A DNA stretch of 64,000 bases, from the NCBI GenBank assembly GCA_944990035.1, contig CALYLX010000098.1:496001-560000 (forward strand), in the 5' to 3' direction. This DNA comes from Clitopilus passeckerianus (taxonomy: Eukaryota; Basidiomycota; Agaricomycetes; Agaricales; Entolomataceae). Position 1 is the first letter of the stretch. Each line of letters starts with the position of its first letter. The position numbers and the translations under genes are program-made. This document shows, piece after piece, positions 1 through 12,790 of the stretch. The notes under the pieces are model-generated. The model made no database searches. It saw only the letters and a program-made list of their open reading frames with translations, and was not told the origin of the DNA.

Positions 1-63
1 CGCGATCGTAACTCTGCGTACGATCTCCCACTCCAGTCGTCATTACGGCTGCCCACTTCCACC

Positions 64-2220
64 TCAAGCACTCATAGCTTCAACCATTGAATCCCTCTCC
101 CTCCTCAATCACTCCCATGGTGCGACCCTATCACTCGCGTCTGGATCCTCCTCCAGCACACCAGGATCCCCAGTAAACAACAGGTTGTTCTGCGCCGAGA
201 ATGCCCATTCGGATGGGTGAGGTGGCGGGGCGGAGGTCATGGCCCAAAGTTCGTTAGCTGTCAAGAGGAGGGAAGGTTAGGTCAGGAAGGAGACGGGAGG
301 AGAAGCGGACGTACAAATGATGTTTTGCGTGAAGTAGTCGAGTTTCTGTAGGAAAGGATGAGTGGTCAGAAGAGGCATAGACGGTAATTGGTTGAAGGGT
401 CCTTACCAGGCCCTTCCTATTGTAGCCGAAGGGATCTATGGATGGAGGTCAATAATGAGCTAGCAGCCAATGTCAGATTGTTGAAGAACCCACTCTCAAT
501 TTCTTCACCCGCAACCGGGAACCAAAGGAACATGAAGCACTGGATACAGGCAGCCGTTAGCGGCACCTAGGGAGAGTTGAATACACGACATACAACGATA
601 ACCGTTTCTGGAATGGTGAGCCAACCGAATGTCGGCCAAATTTGACAGGGCTAGCAAATGTTGAGGGATAGTTTCATACATGTAAATCAGGGGAAAAACT
701 CACAAGGAAGAAGCAATAGATGAGAATGACCATCCATAAATGTATAAGAGTACCTGAGGCACCAAAGTAAGTGGTTAGGACGATGGTAGGGGAGGTAGGG
801 AGCGACGTACGAGAATGGGGTAGGTGTGGTCAGAATACGTTCCAGACTGGTCAGCGCTTCGACGAGCTCGTTCAAGGAGGAGAATAGTTGGTCTGTGTAC
901 GAGCTGGTTAGTTCCAATACCACGGGGGACGTCGGAAAATATTTACTGATAGTAAGAATGGCGCCTTGTTTCCTCCCCTGTACCGCAGCAACATACGAGC
1001 TCTACCGAAAACCATCAGCACAACAGCTCGCATCTCTAAAGTAAAGCAAGGAAGCCCACCAAATCAAGCGTAATCCCCAACGTCAAATTATGACTGATCG
1101 TACTATTCTTCATCCTCGCCCTCAACGTCGTCACCTTCCTGCTCTTCAACAAATTTCCTTGATTCGTCAACCAATCAACGAGAGACGAAAACAGGAGACA
1201 GTTCAAAGACTGTGAATTCGGCGGTATCTTCGCTAGCATGAGGTACTTCTCATCCTGCCTCGACAACAGGACCTTCTCCCTTACCGGAGGCCCTCGCTGA
1301 AGCGGCCTGCCAGGCATTTCGGAAGACTTGCTATACTCCCGCCAATGATGAGAAGATCGACTAAGGTTTGAGAAACCGAGCCTTCTTGGCGATCTCGTCA
1401 ATGGGAGAAGTAACGAGATGAGGAAGGATCTCGTCATTTTGAGAATCCTCCGAGCCGACTTGGTGGAATGGGTTCGTGGGTGTGGGCAGACCATTTGCTG
1501 GGGGACTTCGCGGTGTGGTAGGATTAGGATATGGTGGCGAAGGTTGGACTGGGTTCCGTTGTAGGAGAGGAGATGGCATTGATTGCTCTTGCGCGACGGA
1601 GGTAGAGGAAGCGTCCCCAAGGCGTTGACTTTGAGTGGCTTCTGATGTTTAGGGGATGCCTGCGGGTAGGGCGTAGGCCGGGAGGAACTTCATATAGTAG
1701 ATGAGAACGAAAATTTTGTTGCCGAGGAGATACGATAATTCACCATCGCTATGGAACCAGGCTGTTCTGACGAACGTTCGGCTTGCGAGGAAAATACTTC
1801 ACCAAAGGCCTTCTATCTTCATTGTATCGTTCAAACGATGGCGGTAGGATATGACGAAACCTGGCACCGTTCCGACTTTGAAGACATGTTACAGTCACCT
1901 CCGTAGAGGAAACGGCGATTGTCAGCGCTTACACCATCCGAGGTGTGTGTATAAAGTGAAGGCGACGCTCGTGCTGATCCAAAACAGTCACAAATGTCGT
2001 ATAGGCGCCAAAGAAAACCAGCAAACGCCACGACCCCCGGTGGACAAATCTGCAGTGTAGCATGGTCAGTTGCCGTCTTTCTGCAACACGTCGGATTTGA
2101 ACCAAAACGCAGAGATCTGGTCCATGAAGTCCACTGTGAGGCAAATTCGGCACATCGCTTGTCTGCGGCGGTACAGGACAATGTTGGCCGACGTCGGAGG
2201 CGCTGGCACCGGGAATGAAT
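64..2220 (-). pseudogene. Decayed bestrophin-like (UPF0187) channel gene, copy A
   Basis: This is a degenerate copy of the intact gene at 15040-17450. The match runs from the 3' flank (1-60 matches about 14990-15039) through the final exon, the intron-rich middle and into the 5' part. Breaks are visible. The codon matching CAA in the intact copy is TAA at 1649-1651. The segment matching SYRTTSSFERYNEG (about 1800-1860) has lost bases and shifts frame. The exon that carries DPAPPEDG in the intact copy is missing, so the Phe-rich piece before it runs straight into KFLPAYALPAGIP. Surviving pieces include TSLERILTTPTPFSY (about 800-850) and the acidic last exon. No intact reading frame spans the region. 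Inference: it duplicated together with its neighbours and is no longer functional. Confidence 0.85.
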
Positions 2221-4080
2221 TATAGGCAATGCATAGTCAGGTTGTGACTTGACCAGATGTTCAATGACCACAGGCTGGGCACCTTCAGTATCCATGTCCT
2301 CGCCGGCTGGGTCATCCTCCTATGTAGGCGCAAACAGCTTGACATCGCTGAGGTCGATATCTCCCGAGATAGAGATAGCGGGGAGGTAATCCGTTATTGG
2401 TTGTTGATTCCAAACTGTCGAATGACGGCCCGTATTGGTCTCCCCAGAGAAAAAAACTGGCGGCATCAAGGTGCCGGCGAGGTCGAGGAATTCGGCGACG
2501 CGGTTGTCTGTCGCTGAGAGGGGCTAGTATGCCCAGTATGCTGGGGAGAGCGATGGGTGGGGAAGGAACTGCCGATTTCCGCAGTGTATTGATCATCATC
2601 CTGCTGGTGCGCAGGTCTCGCCGTGGGTCCAAAGAGGTAGCTCCACTCTCTCAGTACGGTGTTGAATGCCCCAAGATCTGGTGGGCGAGGGTCGTGGGAG
2701 GTGTAGCCTGTTCCGTTGGTGTATCCGGAACCTTCTGTAAAGCGACTTCCGTGGGTGTCGTGTGTATCGCAGGAATCGAAGGAGTCGCCCGAGCGGGTGG
2801 ATGAAACTCGCCATGGAAGCGAAAATGGCGAGAGTGTTGGATCATTATGAGGTGTATAGGAAGGTGTGGTGGTATTAGTAGTAGTATCGGCTACATTGCC
2901 TGTGGTGGGCCCTGTTGATCGAGGAGAAGGAGATGTAGCAAGTGAATGTGAGGGAGTCAAATTTGGGTACTGAAGCTTGAAGCCTTGAAGTTGACGAAAC
3001 TCTGGAACAGGATCAAGTATCAGCGTCACATTAGGTGTCATGTCGGTCAAAAAGAGGAAGGTCAAATGAGGGAGACCAGAGATGTAATAGCAGGGAATGT
3101 ATTTGAGGAGCCGAGGACAGATGGAAGGGAAAGGAGACGAGAAAAACGAGATTTACCTCAGTGGTCAGAATTTCCAAGGTATCAGGCCGTCAGCCTTGAG
3201 GTATGATGAGCTGCCTGGAATTTGTCTATGGTCGAAGCAGAGGCATCCTATATGCGAGTTCTTCTCGTTCTTGACAATGGTGTAGGAAGATCCTTACTTC
3301 TGATGATGTCGAACTCTGCTGAAGGATGAGTTTTATCGTTGAGGATGGTCTGCAAACAAAACCACGTATCAACATCAAATTCAGGTCAATCAGAAGGTGG
3401 AAAGTGGGACCAAGATGGATGGAAGCGTATGGAGCAGAGCGAATGTCGAAGCTCAAGCTTCAAGCTTCAAGCGGCAGAGGACAGATGGCAAGGAAAAGAG
3501 AAACTCGATACTTACCTACGTGGGAGGCGTCTCAACGCCGACCAGTCCTTCACTTTCCCCAAGGGCTCTCTTCAAAGCTGTAGCACGGGAAAATATAGCT
3601 CAACTTCTTGAGGTCGAGATGTCGCTCCGGATCCCGAATAGGATATGGGCTGCTGCAAGTAGAGGGCCGCATCATCTTGGACTCGGAGTGGTTCTTGCTC
3701 TTGGATTTACCCATCATGTGTCGCCGGCCGTCATTGAAGATCAGAAACTCAAAGAATTGAAGTCAGTAGAGGTCGAGGCGTGGTGTCGAGTAGTCCCCTA
3801 AAGCAGACGTAGGTACCTTGGTGGAAGTTGGTCGCGTCTGGTGGATTTATTTTTGAATTTTCTGATTGGTCAACGGAGATCGGGACGGCGTATCCGGTTG
3901 TTTGCTGCTGTGTATTTCAGATGGCACAGACCACGACAGACCACGACTGAAGTGCCAGGCGCCCAACCAAGCGCCTTGTTCTCTTCAAGTTGAAACGTTG
4001 AAGACTTAGAGGCGCCTTTCTACTAACTTCGCCCAAATGCCTATAACTTGACCGCTTCGGCTCTAGCCATCTCTGTTCTC
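2221..4080. other. Stretch without a gene I can identify
   Basis: The longest open frame is minus-strand 2466-3065 (199 residues, rich in Ser, Thr, Pro and Asn, starting MTFLFLTDMTPNV). Its base composition and low-complexity translation could be a real gene or an unconstrained frame. Minus-strand pieces at about 3150-3330 (for example CLCFDHRQIPGSSSY) and 3590-3740 (MMGKSKSKNHSESK) are bordered by plausible GT and AG sites, but I could not join them into one protein. No domain was recognised. Confidence 0.3.
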
Positions 4081-4289
4081 GATCTCCTCATCATCGTCCT
4101 AGTTATCCCTCATATTCTCTTCGTCGCAATCAAGAACCTCTGAAATCCGTGCAGCTTCGACCTGTACAATCATATCCCAAGCCGTCGCCGTCTTGGCAGA
4201 AAGCCGTGAAAGAAACTCAAGCAAACCGATCCTCCACTCCGCCTGTCGCCATGCCCTCCATACAACGATCCCAGGCCTTGCCCAGCCGT

Positions 4290-4580
4290 GCTTCATGTAA
4301 TTCCTTGAAACCTGCACCGAGGAACTTCAAAATTCTCCGTACAGAAGGCATCGTTCTGCAGAATGAATATATGCTGTACCAGCAGACTGAAAGCGGCGAT
4401 GTCTGACATAGGCTAACTACGAGAAAACTTGTCAAGATGGTACTCTCAATCTTTTCAGCTTTCCGAGCAATTACTAACAACAAGCACCTTCTAGGTCGTA
4501 TTCTCATCCTGGACTATCGAACTGGCGAGCGACTTGGGTTTCTGCACTGAATGCGACTCCGCATTCTGAGCTTGCGAGCC
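4290..4580 (+). repeat. Unidentified duplicated segment, copy 1 of 3 (truncated)
   Basis: Resembles 13135-13440 and, more weakly, about 6590-6780. Shared landmarks are CATCATTCTGCAGAA-like sequence, a run related to TTTTCAGCTTTCCGAGCAATTACT, and a following piece encoding ELxxDLxFCxxC. It ends abruptly where the decayed His/Gly/Tyr-rich gene begins, so about 500 bases present in copy 3 are missing. Function unknown. Confidence 0.6.
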
Positions 4581-5311
4581 TTCCAGTTGGCGCACCTCAA
4601 ACCGTTTTTGTACAATCGAGTTGTAGCCCTCATCGACATCATCCTCACCGTCATTGTAGTCACAGCAATGGGCACTGCCGACGCTACTAGTACGGAACAA
4701 GAGGTGACAGCTGCAGCCGCTCCGTGACCCCGTACTCGTCAAGTTACATCCAGCTCTCAGGAGTGAGCACAAGGTCGCCCTACCCGACTACCCACCAACA
4801 AACCCTCCCACAACAACAACTGGCGTGGCGGTAGGAGCCGCGCAGACGGAGCACGCCAATCTCAGGTTCAGGCGGACAAGGATTAGGCTGGCGAGCAGTA
4901 CTTCACCCCCAGTTCGCTCAGGAGCCCCTCCCACTATCAATCGGCCATCATCATCACCGCGGACCAAAGTCTGGTCCATACGAACTACGACATTCGTATC
5001 ACGCAATGACATACCCGATATCTTCTGCGGCTAGCGAAGCTGCACCAAGCCTTGCAACGGCACCTTCCATGGGCGGGGCTGGAATTGCACGACCAGCCCA
5101 GATGTATAGTCATCCGGGCGGTGGCTACTGCTATGGTGCAGGAACCGCAATGACTCCGGGATAGCGTTCGGTGGTTATGGAGCTCAGAATGCAGGGATAC
5201 CGGTGGTGGGAGCTCCTATGCAGGCCGCAACTACTGGGAACGGGTGTGGGATATATGGGAGGGCTCAGTCCACGGGAGGAGTGCTGACAGCGACGACTGT
5301 TGTTACCTGAA
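4580..5311 (+). pseudogene. Decayed copy of the His/Gly/Tyr-rich protein gene
   Basis: Aligns along its length to the intact frame at 13923-14696. It starts at the part encoding GAPQTV (no start codon), keeps the His/Ser-rich tract, the QGLGW-AxLHPQFAQEPL stretch, the GAGxAxPAQMY stretch and the Gly-rich tail. Several frameshifts and in-frame stops break it, for example near 4680, 4830 and 5163. The 3' flank to about 5550 also resembles the flank of the intact gene (14700-14930), so the duplication was of DNA and not of a processed transcript. Confidence 0.85.
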
Positions 5312-5559
5312 GAGTCAAGAAACTCAAGACGGATGACTGTAGTTGTAGCATACTTGTATTTCTTATGTATACCTTGAATTATATTATGTATCAGATTATC
5401 AATACATTATATCCAGTACCTCGCTTATGCGCTGGAAATCCTCTTCACAGCGAGCCATGATTTGAATGTGGAGCAAACGAAAGGAGGGTATTGATTTAAA
5501 TGGTACAATAATACAAGATATAATTGCCTAGTGGCCTTCGCTCTCATTACAGCTAGTAA

Positions 5560-6185
5560 TTACATCAATGACGTTGAGTTGACGAGCGAAAATCTGAGGG
5601 AAACGACGCGACTTACCAAATTTGAACACGCGTTGTTGTGTACTGGCGTTTAGAACAAAGAAAGGAGACTGAAATGTGCCTTGATCTCTTTCACTCTTCA
5701 CGCAATAATTCCCTGCTTCAATCTCGTCACCTTATTGGGTTGCAGACGAGGTCACAGATCTTTCGACCTTCGTTTTCCCCGACATTGCCATCTTCAAAGC
5801 CTACAAAACTCCAGGAAGATAAGGATGTTCGTGAGTCAATACCTCCTTCTACCCCCGACCTCCCGCTCCTTCCTTCATTCATACCCACTCCAATTTTGTC
5901 TGCCTTTTGTTTTGCTGTGCGCCTCCAAACCTGACTTTGGCCGTATATACTCACAGAAATGTCTTTTCCTTGTAGTCGCATCTGAGGGGCGAAGCCACGC
6001 GCCGTATTATAATGATGGTGCCGCTTTATACTAGAGGTATGTTCTCGTTTAAGTGCTGCATCTATTTTCGAAAACTGATGCATCACCACAGTGTGTAGTA
6101 CATTCTAATCATATATGCGACACTCGGGTACACAACTATGGCGGGAACTTCCATCGTTCTAGGTCATGGCCACCAGACGTACGAA
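5560..6185. other. Stretch without a supported gene
   Basis: Short overlapping frames occur on both strands (plus 5638-5934 and 5681-6034, minus 5727-6089). A plus-strand piece near 5740-5825 reads DLSTFVFPDIAIFKAYKTPGR in the third frame and is followed by a GTGAGT donor-like site, so a small spliced gene is possible. No family was recognised. Confidence 0.25.
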
Positions 6186-7160
6186 AGCTCGATTTCCTCC
6201 CGGTCTAGTGTGGTACTTGAAGGGCAAAACGGGCTCTGAGGCTGCTTAACGAGCAGGGTTGAAGGATAGCTCGAGGTGCGTGTACTTCATAAATTGAGTC
6301 TTCTGTCAATGCTAATAGTCATCATGAAGTTGGGCAGAACTTTCCGGGATTGTGGAGAGCGATGGCCAACGTCCGTCCCCATAATATCCCATGCGCGCAG
6401 CTCTCTCCTTGGTCACAACGACCAAACACCAGGGCCTGAATCTCGTCCTCGCCATTACCTCCAAACTATGTCGATTAGGCCGGTATAAAGATGCAACCAA
6501 GCTTTCGCTGAATGGGGGAGGAGTGCCGCTTTCTTGACGACAGAAAGCGTCAAAATGGATGATGGACCTCCCTCAAACCACCCAAACACAGAGCGTCATT
6601 CTGCAGAAGAAACGCAGGCTAACCGAGGAGACCAAAGGGCAGGATTCCCAACCTATACCAACTACAAGAAAATCCGTCGATATAATGCGAGTGTTTTCAA
6701 CCTTTTCGGCTTTCTGTGCACTCAAAACCACCACCTTTAGTTTAAACACCTTTGCCTTCTGGTCTCCGAATGAACGAGCTGCTTGGCTCCCTTAGCAAAC
6801 GCGACTTCATCCCGTAGGCTCTCGGTTCTCGCTATAGGCAAGGCTCATTCCGCTCAAGAACTTGGCTGCAACATCAGGCATGCACTGCGGCCAGTAAGCT
6901 GGTGAAATCTTATCATCCCATGCTCGTCAGCCTCGCAAACTCCGACCAAGAAGACTTGGAGGCCATCCTCGGTTATCGTGGTATTGTGCTCGTAGCGGTG
7001 TACAGGTGTAGCACAGTTCCCTTGGATGAAATGTTGGGTATGGCCCGTTCCTCCTTCGGCATCTCCGTAAAACACTCTCATTACACCATGGTACATCAAC
7101 AATATATGCTATGCGTGTTCTACGACTGTGCTAAGACGTCTGGTGGATCAGGACGCGTAA
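6185..7160. repeat. Unidentified duplicated segment, copy 2 of 3
   Basis: Collinear over roughly 1 kb with 12790-13770. The clearest matches are 6350-6400 with 12930-12985 (GGCCAACG..CAACGTCC followed by TAATATCCCA), 6590-6620 with 13190-13215 (CATTCTGCAGAAG), and 6910-7160 with 13520-13770. A plus-strand frame at 6902-7189 (95 residues, MKSYHPMLVSLANSDQEDL) and a minus-strand frame at 6312-6500 (with GYYGDGRWPS) are open here, but both are broken in copy 3. I cannot say what the ancestral gene encoded. Confidence 0.6.
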
Positions 7161-7189
7161 ATTGCATCCTTTCTGCCGTGGTGCTTTGA

Positions 7190-8756
7190 CAGGAAGTACT
7201 TGTCGTAAACCCTAAGGGCTACAGAAGTGCTCGAGAGTCGAGATTGCAAGTATAGGTTCTTTTGGCTAATCAAAACTCGTAGAGAACTGAGAAAGCGACA
7301 TATGCATGTCCTGGCAAGGACTCAGTTTTAGCGTTCAAGTTCCTCCATCCTCGTCGAGTCGGGCCAAAGCTTGACTCCTACTACCACGTCAAAACCATTC
7401 GTCATCGGGAGTCAGAATTATTTCCGAATAAACGATCCTGGAGACTTGTTGGGCCAGGCTCGCCTACTTCTTTCTTCGACCTCCTGGCTACTGCATTGAC
7501 AATGACATCATTGGCGAAAGCATCGAAGATCATGCACGACCATACTACGTTTGAACCTAAGAGAACGCATTCTGATGTGAACGAGGGTCTCTCGAGCGAG
7601 CTTTACCCTGGGCAGAATGGAACAGCCTGGCTTGGCTTCGCCAGTCGACTCACAGCCATTCAACCCAGCCAGACTCAACGAACTCAGGAGGCTGAACCGT
7701 GGCAGCACCCCACAATTTACTATGACATCGAAGCAATGGTCATAATCTTCCATATCCCTCTCATGGTTGTAGGCCATGCTTCGACGATGGTGGCCTTCAG
7801 AGCGGAAGTAGTAAACCCTGGCTAGATGTTGGCGTTGTTCACAGGCCACTGGTACACATACAGCCTTTCCTTCGGTCGCTCCTCCGTGTATCGGAGATTT
7901 GGCATCCGTGCTGTGGATTCACTGAGCACGTAACTTCCATTCTTTTTTCTCTGAATCCGTCTCGACGCTTGGCAGGTTCGGCCACAGCTAGGATTATCGC
8001 CGCCCTTCGAATCCGAGAACATCTCATGTTTCCGGTACGGCCTCTGCAAGCAAGAGTATCCTCATGAAAATGTCACCGATAAGAACACTGTGTGTTTCTT
8101 CTCGCTCTTGCACTGACTTGCCTTCTCCTTCTCCTTCGCCTGTCTTACAGATCCTCTGTGCGGTGAGTTGCAAAAGCATGTCCCGGTCTACGGCCTTTTG
8201 TGCCGGTATACTATTTGTCTTCGAGACCTTCTGCACACCAAAGCATGGAGGTACTCCAAACATTCTGCCAATGGATCGTCTAGTATCCTGGTGGTGAAAG
8301 GTAAAATCTTCCGTTGGTCTCGACCGCAGTCCGACACTCCTTAAAGTTGCGGCAGCTCTAAATCGCCGTTCACCCACGTTTCACCGTGAGCGACTTGACA
8401 TGTAAATACATTGTCCACTGGAAACATTGGATGGCGTGACAAAATCTAGTTGGTCAACCCATATATCAGCTAACTCATATCTCTCATGCCGAGATTTCAT
8501 GTTCAGGCGGTGTAGACTACAAAGCAACACCACAAGGTCAAGGATACCCCTTAGTCATACACTCTATGTATGTATGAAGTTGGAAAGGAGAAAATTGATA
8601 GGTGCATATCATGATGTATGTGTAGATATGTAATGTCATCGGCCAAGCACTACTGGGAGAAAAGGGTAATATGTATCATGTCAAGTATCAATAGAGTAAA
8701 CAAGAGGGAGGAAGCTATGAGAACGGAAGAGGTGAGATCAGAGACACAGCGAACAG
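7190..8756. other. Stretch without a supported gene
   Basis: Open frames of 109-117 residues overlap on both strands (plus 7496-7825, minus 7508-7849, minus 8024-8377). None shows a recognisable domain, signal peptide or conserved splice frame. The right end is the 3' flank of the NACHT-WD40 gene, which ends at 8757 on the minus strand. Confidence 0.25.
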
Positions 8757-11700
8757 TCATGGGAAAGCAATGTTCGATATATCGAGTATCAGGACACGTC
8801 CATTCTTGCAACCCACTGCGATAGATGAGCCATTGCTACTGACTGCGAGCGAGACAGGCTCCAGGTGGTAAGGAAACCACAAAAATGGAATATAATCCCA
8901 GGGCGCATGGGGTCCTTCGGTTAATACCACAAGGCCAAAGAGTTTTGGTTGCTTTCTTTCTATGAGAGCAAACAGGGGATTGGTAGAGGCCGATGTGGAT
9001 GGGAATTGGCCGGATGCAAAGGCAATGGAATCGATCCAGGAGATTGAGTTATGAGTAAAAGTGTAAACGGAAGCTCCTGTGCTCCCATCCCACAGTCGGA
9101 CTGTGTTGTCGGAGGATGCTGATGCCAGTCTTGACCCGTCACTTGAGAATGCGACAGAATTGACATCATCCGAATGGCCCTCAAGAGTGGCAATGTGAGC
9201 ACCTGTGCTCCCATCCCACAGTCGGACTGTGTTGTCGGAGGATGCTGATGCCAGTCTTGACCCGTCACTTGAGAATGCGACAGATCTGACATAACTTGAA
9301 TGGCCCTCAAGAGTGGCAATGTGACCCCCTGTGCTCCCATCCCACAGTCGGACTGTGTTGTCGGAGGATGCTGATGCCAGTCTTGACCCGTCACTTGAGA
9401 ATGCAACAGACCAGACAGTGCTTGAATGGCCCTCAAGAGTGGCAATGTGACCCCCTGTGCTCCCATCCCACAGTCGGACTGTCTTGTCGTTGGATGCTGA
9501 TGCCAGTCTTGACCCGTCACTTGAGAATGCAACAGACCAGACAGTGCTTGAATGGCCCTCAAGAGTGGCAATGTGACCCCCTGTGCTCCCATCCCACAGT
9601 TGGACTGTGTTGTCGGAGGATGCTGATGCCAGTCTTGACCCGTCACTTGAGAATGCAACAGACCAGACAGTGCTTGAATGGCCCTCAAGAGTGGCAATGT
9701 GACCCCCTGTGCTCCCATCCCACAGTTGGACTGTGTTGTCGGAGGATGCTGATGCCAGTCTTGACCCGTCACTTGAGAATGCAACAGACCAGACAGTGCT
9801 TGAATGGCCCTCAAGAGTGGCAATGTGACCCCCTGTGCTCCCATCCCACAGTCGGACTGTCTTGTCGTTGGATGCTGATGCCAGTCTTGACCCATCACCT
9901 GAGAATGCGACAGAATTGACTTCCGCTTCGTGCCCCCGGAGGATGGCAACCGCATAACCCCAATCCTCCTGGCCTCCCGACGCGACCTTCAGTCCATTGC
10001 CAGCGTGGTTATATATCTTATACAGCAGAGTGTCGATGGGGATAAAAGGAAGGAGTGACCAGTGGACATGCATTGACGACAGCTTGAGAATGTCTCTATC
10101 TCGTGCCACCAGCTTGCTGGCGTCGTTTAACACTTCCATGATCCTCTTTGACTCTGGCCATGATCCCGACAAGGTTGCCTATATTGAGTCCATTAGTCTA
10201 TTTCGGAGGAATGGCTGGGACTGCCAAGATAGACAACTCACAATACTTTTAATGGCTGTCTGCAGTATATGGTCAGCACTGTCAATCTTGCCGAGAATGC
10301 TCAGCACTTCAAGCCAAGCCAGAAGCTGGTTAGAGTGCCAGGAGTCGAGATATTCTTTCAAGTCGTCGTCGAGTCCACCTTCCTTGCTTGCAATGTCGAG
10401 ATGATAGGCCCATTGGGTACATGCATAATCCAGTTCTGGTTCGGATATACCGCTGTGTAGTAGATCCCGCACATCATCGTTATCCTTGTACGAGTCGCGG
10501 GAGCTGAGACCGCCAATGTTTCTTCTCAGCTTGTCTTTCATGATTCGGAAACAATGTTTGGCGAGTTTGGCGTGATGCGCCTTTACATCGATGAGAAACG
10601 TTGTGGGATCTTGGCGGGCACCATCCGACAGGGTCTTGAAAGCCTTGCTGATGCGATGCTCGTCTGTGATGAAGTCGGGGAAGGTTTTGTGATGGATACG
10701 AAAGACTTGATCTGTGCCCTTGGGTGCAATGAGGGCATGGAGATCCACGAGAGTGCGATTGATGTCGCTCTCGCCGACCTTGAGCAAGCCTGCGAGGATT
10801 CGGCGGGGTAGGGGGTATTGTAATGTTATCAATGTGCCGAGCACATCCTGGTAGAGGCCCATCCATTCTTCTTGTTCGTCCGGGTCATCATCTTCAGGTC
10901 GGGCGGAAAGTAGGACATGCATATAAATCTTGTCCATGGTGTCTGTTCTTTGGGAACCCGAGAAATCTTCGGTGACTCCATCCAGTAAACGCAAAAGCTG
11001 ACGCCTAGGGTTGGATCGTCGTGGATCCAGGATAAACTTGAGTACCGTGGCTGCGATGATGAATAGAGTCCCACAAATTCCGCAAATGGCTTTCATGTCC
11101 TGAGGACTTGGCTGCCATGACTGACCGGGATCAGCAAGCGACTTCCGGATCTCGCTTGGTGTCAAGCGGGATTGAATGTAACGTCGAATGTCAGCCTGCA
11201 CAACAAGATCCTCGATGTCGTGAAGGCGAAATCGTTCGTGATTGTTGTCGGAATGTAGGACTTGTCGGATGTTAAACTCTGGCCGGGTGGTGATAAAGAC
11301 TCTGAGCTGGGGGATGGTGTGGCATCTATCGATCAGGAGGCGCAGAAGATTCTTGGCTTCCTCGACATTGCATTCGTCGAGAGCATCTACCACAATCACG
11401 ATGGGGGTGGCCACATGCTTCTCAGGTTTTGTGAGGCGAACAGTAGCATGGTGCTCTGGGCCCAACCTGCGAGAGAATGGTAAGAAAATGGAAAGTAGCT
11501 TCTCGAGTGAACTTCGAACGTACAAAGCCAGAAGAAAGTCAACCGGGGGTGGGCGTTCCTGTGACAGGTCGGGCGCGGGTGATTGGTCAAGAGGATGGAG
11601 AACAAGAATATCTAATTGTTGGCCTAGGTTTTTCCGTGCAACGTCCGGATGATCCTTGAATGCAGCATCAATACGAGGAGCATATTCCTTCCGATTAACG

Positions 11701-12169
11701 GCAAGTTGGTATGCGATGGTGGGCACGAATCGTCGTGTTGTCATTCTCTCCTCTTCATCCCTCGTGAAGAAATAGCTTGCTCCAAGTACCCCGATGGCCG
11801 CTGCTTGCTGAGCGATGGTCTGTGCCACAGTCGACTTCCCAATCCCAGCTACTCCGTCCAAAATATAAACCGATGCGGGGTTTCCTTCCCCATAGATCCA
11901 AGCCCAAATATCCTTCAACACCTGTACACGCGTGCCCTCAAAACATCGCTCGGCCTTTGAGACGTAGGAGTCATAGGCGGCGTTGTCGACTGGCTGGAGG
12001 TTCTGATGAAGCTCTTTCTGTTGGATATTAGTATCGCATGACGTGATGAGCAAGAGGATCAGCGTACAAAGTTCGTTGTTGAGGTCTGGTGGGCAGACGT
12101 AGCGGTGTTGATTATCACATTGTTTCCAGCGTTGATTGTGTTGCCAATCACAGTAGAAATTGTCGACAT
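8757..12169 (-). CDS. NACHT-WD40 (NWD) STAND receptor-like protein
   Basis: Three exons: 12169-12068, 12017-10242 and 10178-8757, with GT-AG introns that keep frame, giving about 1,099 residues. The start is the ATG at 12169, which opens a 34-residue Asn/Ile-rich leader (NTINAGNNVIINT). Then comes a NACHT NTPase with Walker A GVAGIGKST, Walker B VIVVDALDEC and FITTRPE, a helical linker, and seven 42-residue WD40 repeats (about 9060-9950) that are nearly identical in DNA. A degenerate tail may supply extra blades. NACHT-WD40 proteins of fungi (the HET-E/HET-D type of Podospora) are signalling ATPases in which the beta-propeller senses ligands and the N-terminus recruits an effector. No HET, HeLo or lipase domain is present here, so the short leader is the only candidate effector-coupling part. 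Function is inferred from family. Confidence 0.9.
9060..9945 (-). repeat. Seven near-identical 126-bp WD40-coding repeats
   Basis: Each unit encodes GHxxxVxSVAFSSDGSRLASASxDxTVxLWDGSTGxHIATLE. Units differ at only a few codons: the residues after GH (EAEVN, SSTVW four times, SSYVR, SDDVN), S or N before the second D, and R or Q before LWD. Variation is therefore concentrated in positions that face the binding surface of a propeller. Two near-identical units sit side by side. The pattern fits concerted evolution by unequal exchange with selection on surface residues, as described for fungal NWD genes. Confidence 0.9.
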
Positions 12170-12790
12170 TTTGGTACCAAGGTAGTTACAAACTACTGTC
12201 GCATGACTCCCTCTTGAGGAGTTATGAATATGTTTGAAGCTGCGTCTGTTGTCCTATGACTCTCCTGCGAGCGATGGGCCTAAATTGCGATGGTGGTGAT
12301 AGAGAGCGATGCGGACAGCATGGTCGACTGCCCATCGATCACAAGGTATGTCGATAGGCGCCGAAGCAAGTGTAAGGTGATTTATCACACGAGGTTTGGC
12401 TGGTAGGTGGGTATCCAACGGACTTCGGTATTTCCAGTTGTTCGCTGGGAAGGGTCAGAAGTTTCGTGAACCGGTCGATGAGGGCAAGCGTTCCGAAGCT
12501 TCAGTCATGTCAGCTTGGATGGAACGCACTTGAGAAATGAATTGAGTACCTTCCATTCCTCGACCAAAACGCCCAGAAGAAGGTAGCTCATATTTGACGT
12601 ATAAATGGGCCCGCCAGGTAAAGTCAATGGCCTGGCCGTTGCTCAGATGTGTCCAAAATTTCCTTTGCATGCCGGGAACACCATATCTTCACACACTTGA
12701 GCTATTATTTATCAATGGGGGGCGACCTCGGCTAGCTGGATGAAAAGAGAGTCAGCACCCGTTTCATCTCAATTTATGAAGTACTGCACG
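12170..12790. other. 5' flank of the NACHT-WD40 gene
   Basis: A minus-strand frame at 12455-12670 (71 residues, MQRKFWTHLSNGQAIDFTWR) is the only sizeable open stretch. No domain was recognised. The 300 bases next to the NACHT-WD40 start should hold its promoter, but I see no clear TATA box. Confidence 0.25.

Noticed and set aside
9296..9919. 207-residue open frame on the + strand across the WD40 repeats
   Set aside because: It is the antisense shadow of near-identical 126-bp units, so one open unit makes all open. The Cys/His-like periodicity comes from the repeat and not from a zinc-binding protein.
9060..9945. CRISPR-like array
   Set aside because: The regular 126-bp repeats have no unique spacers and encode WD40 blades. 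The organism is a fungus.
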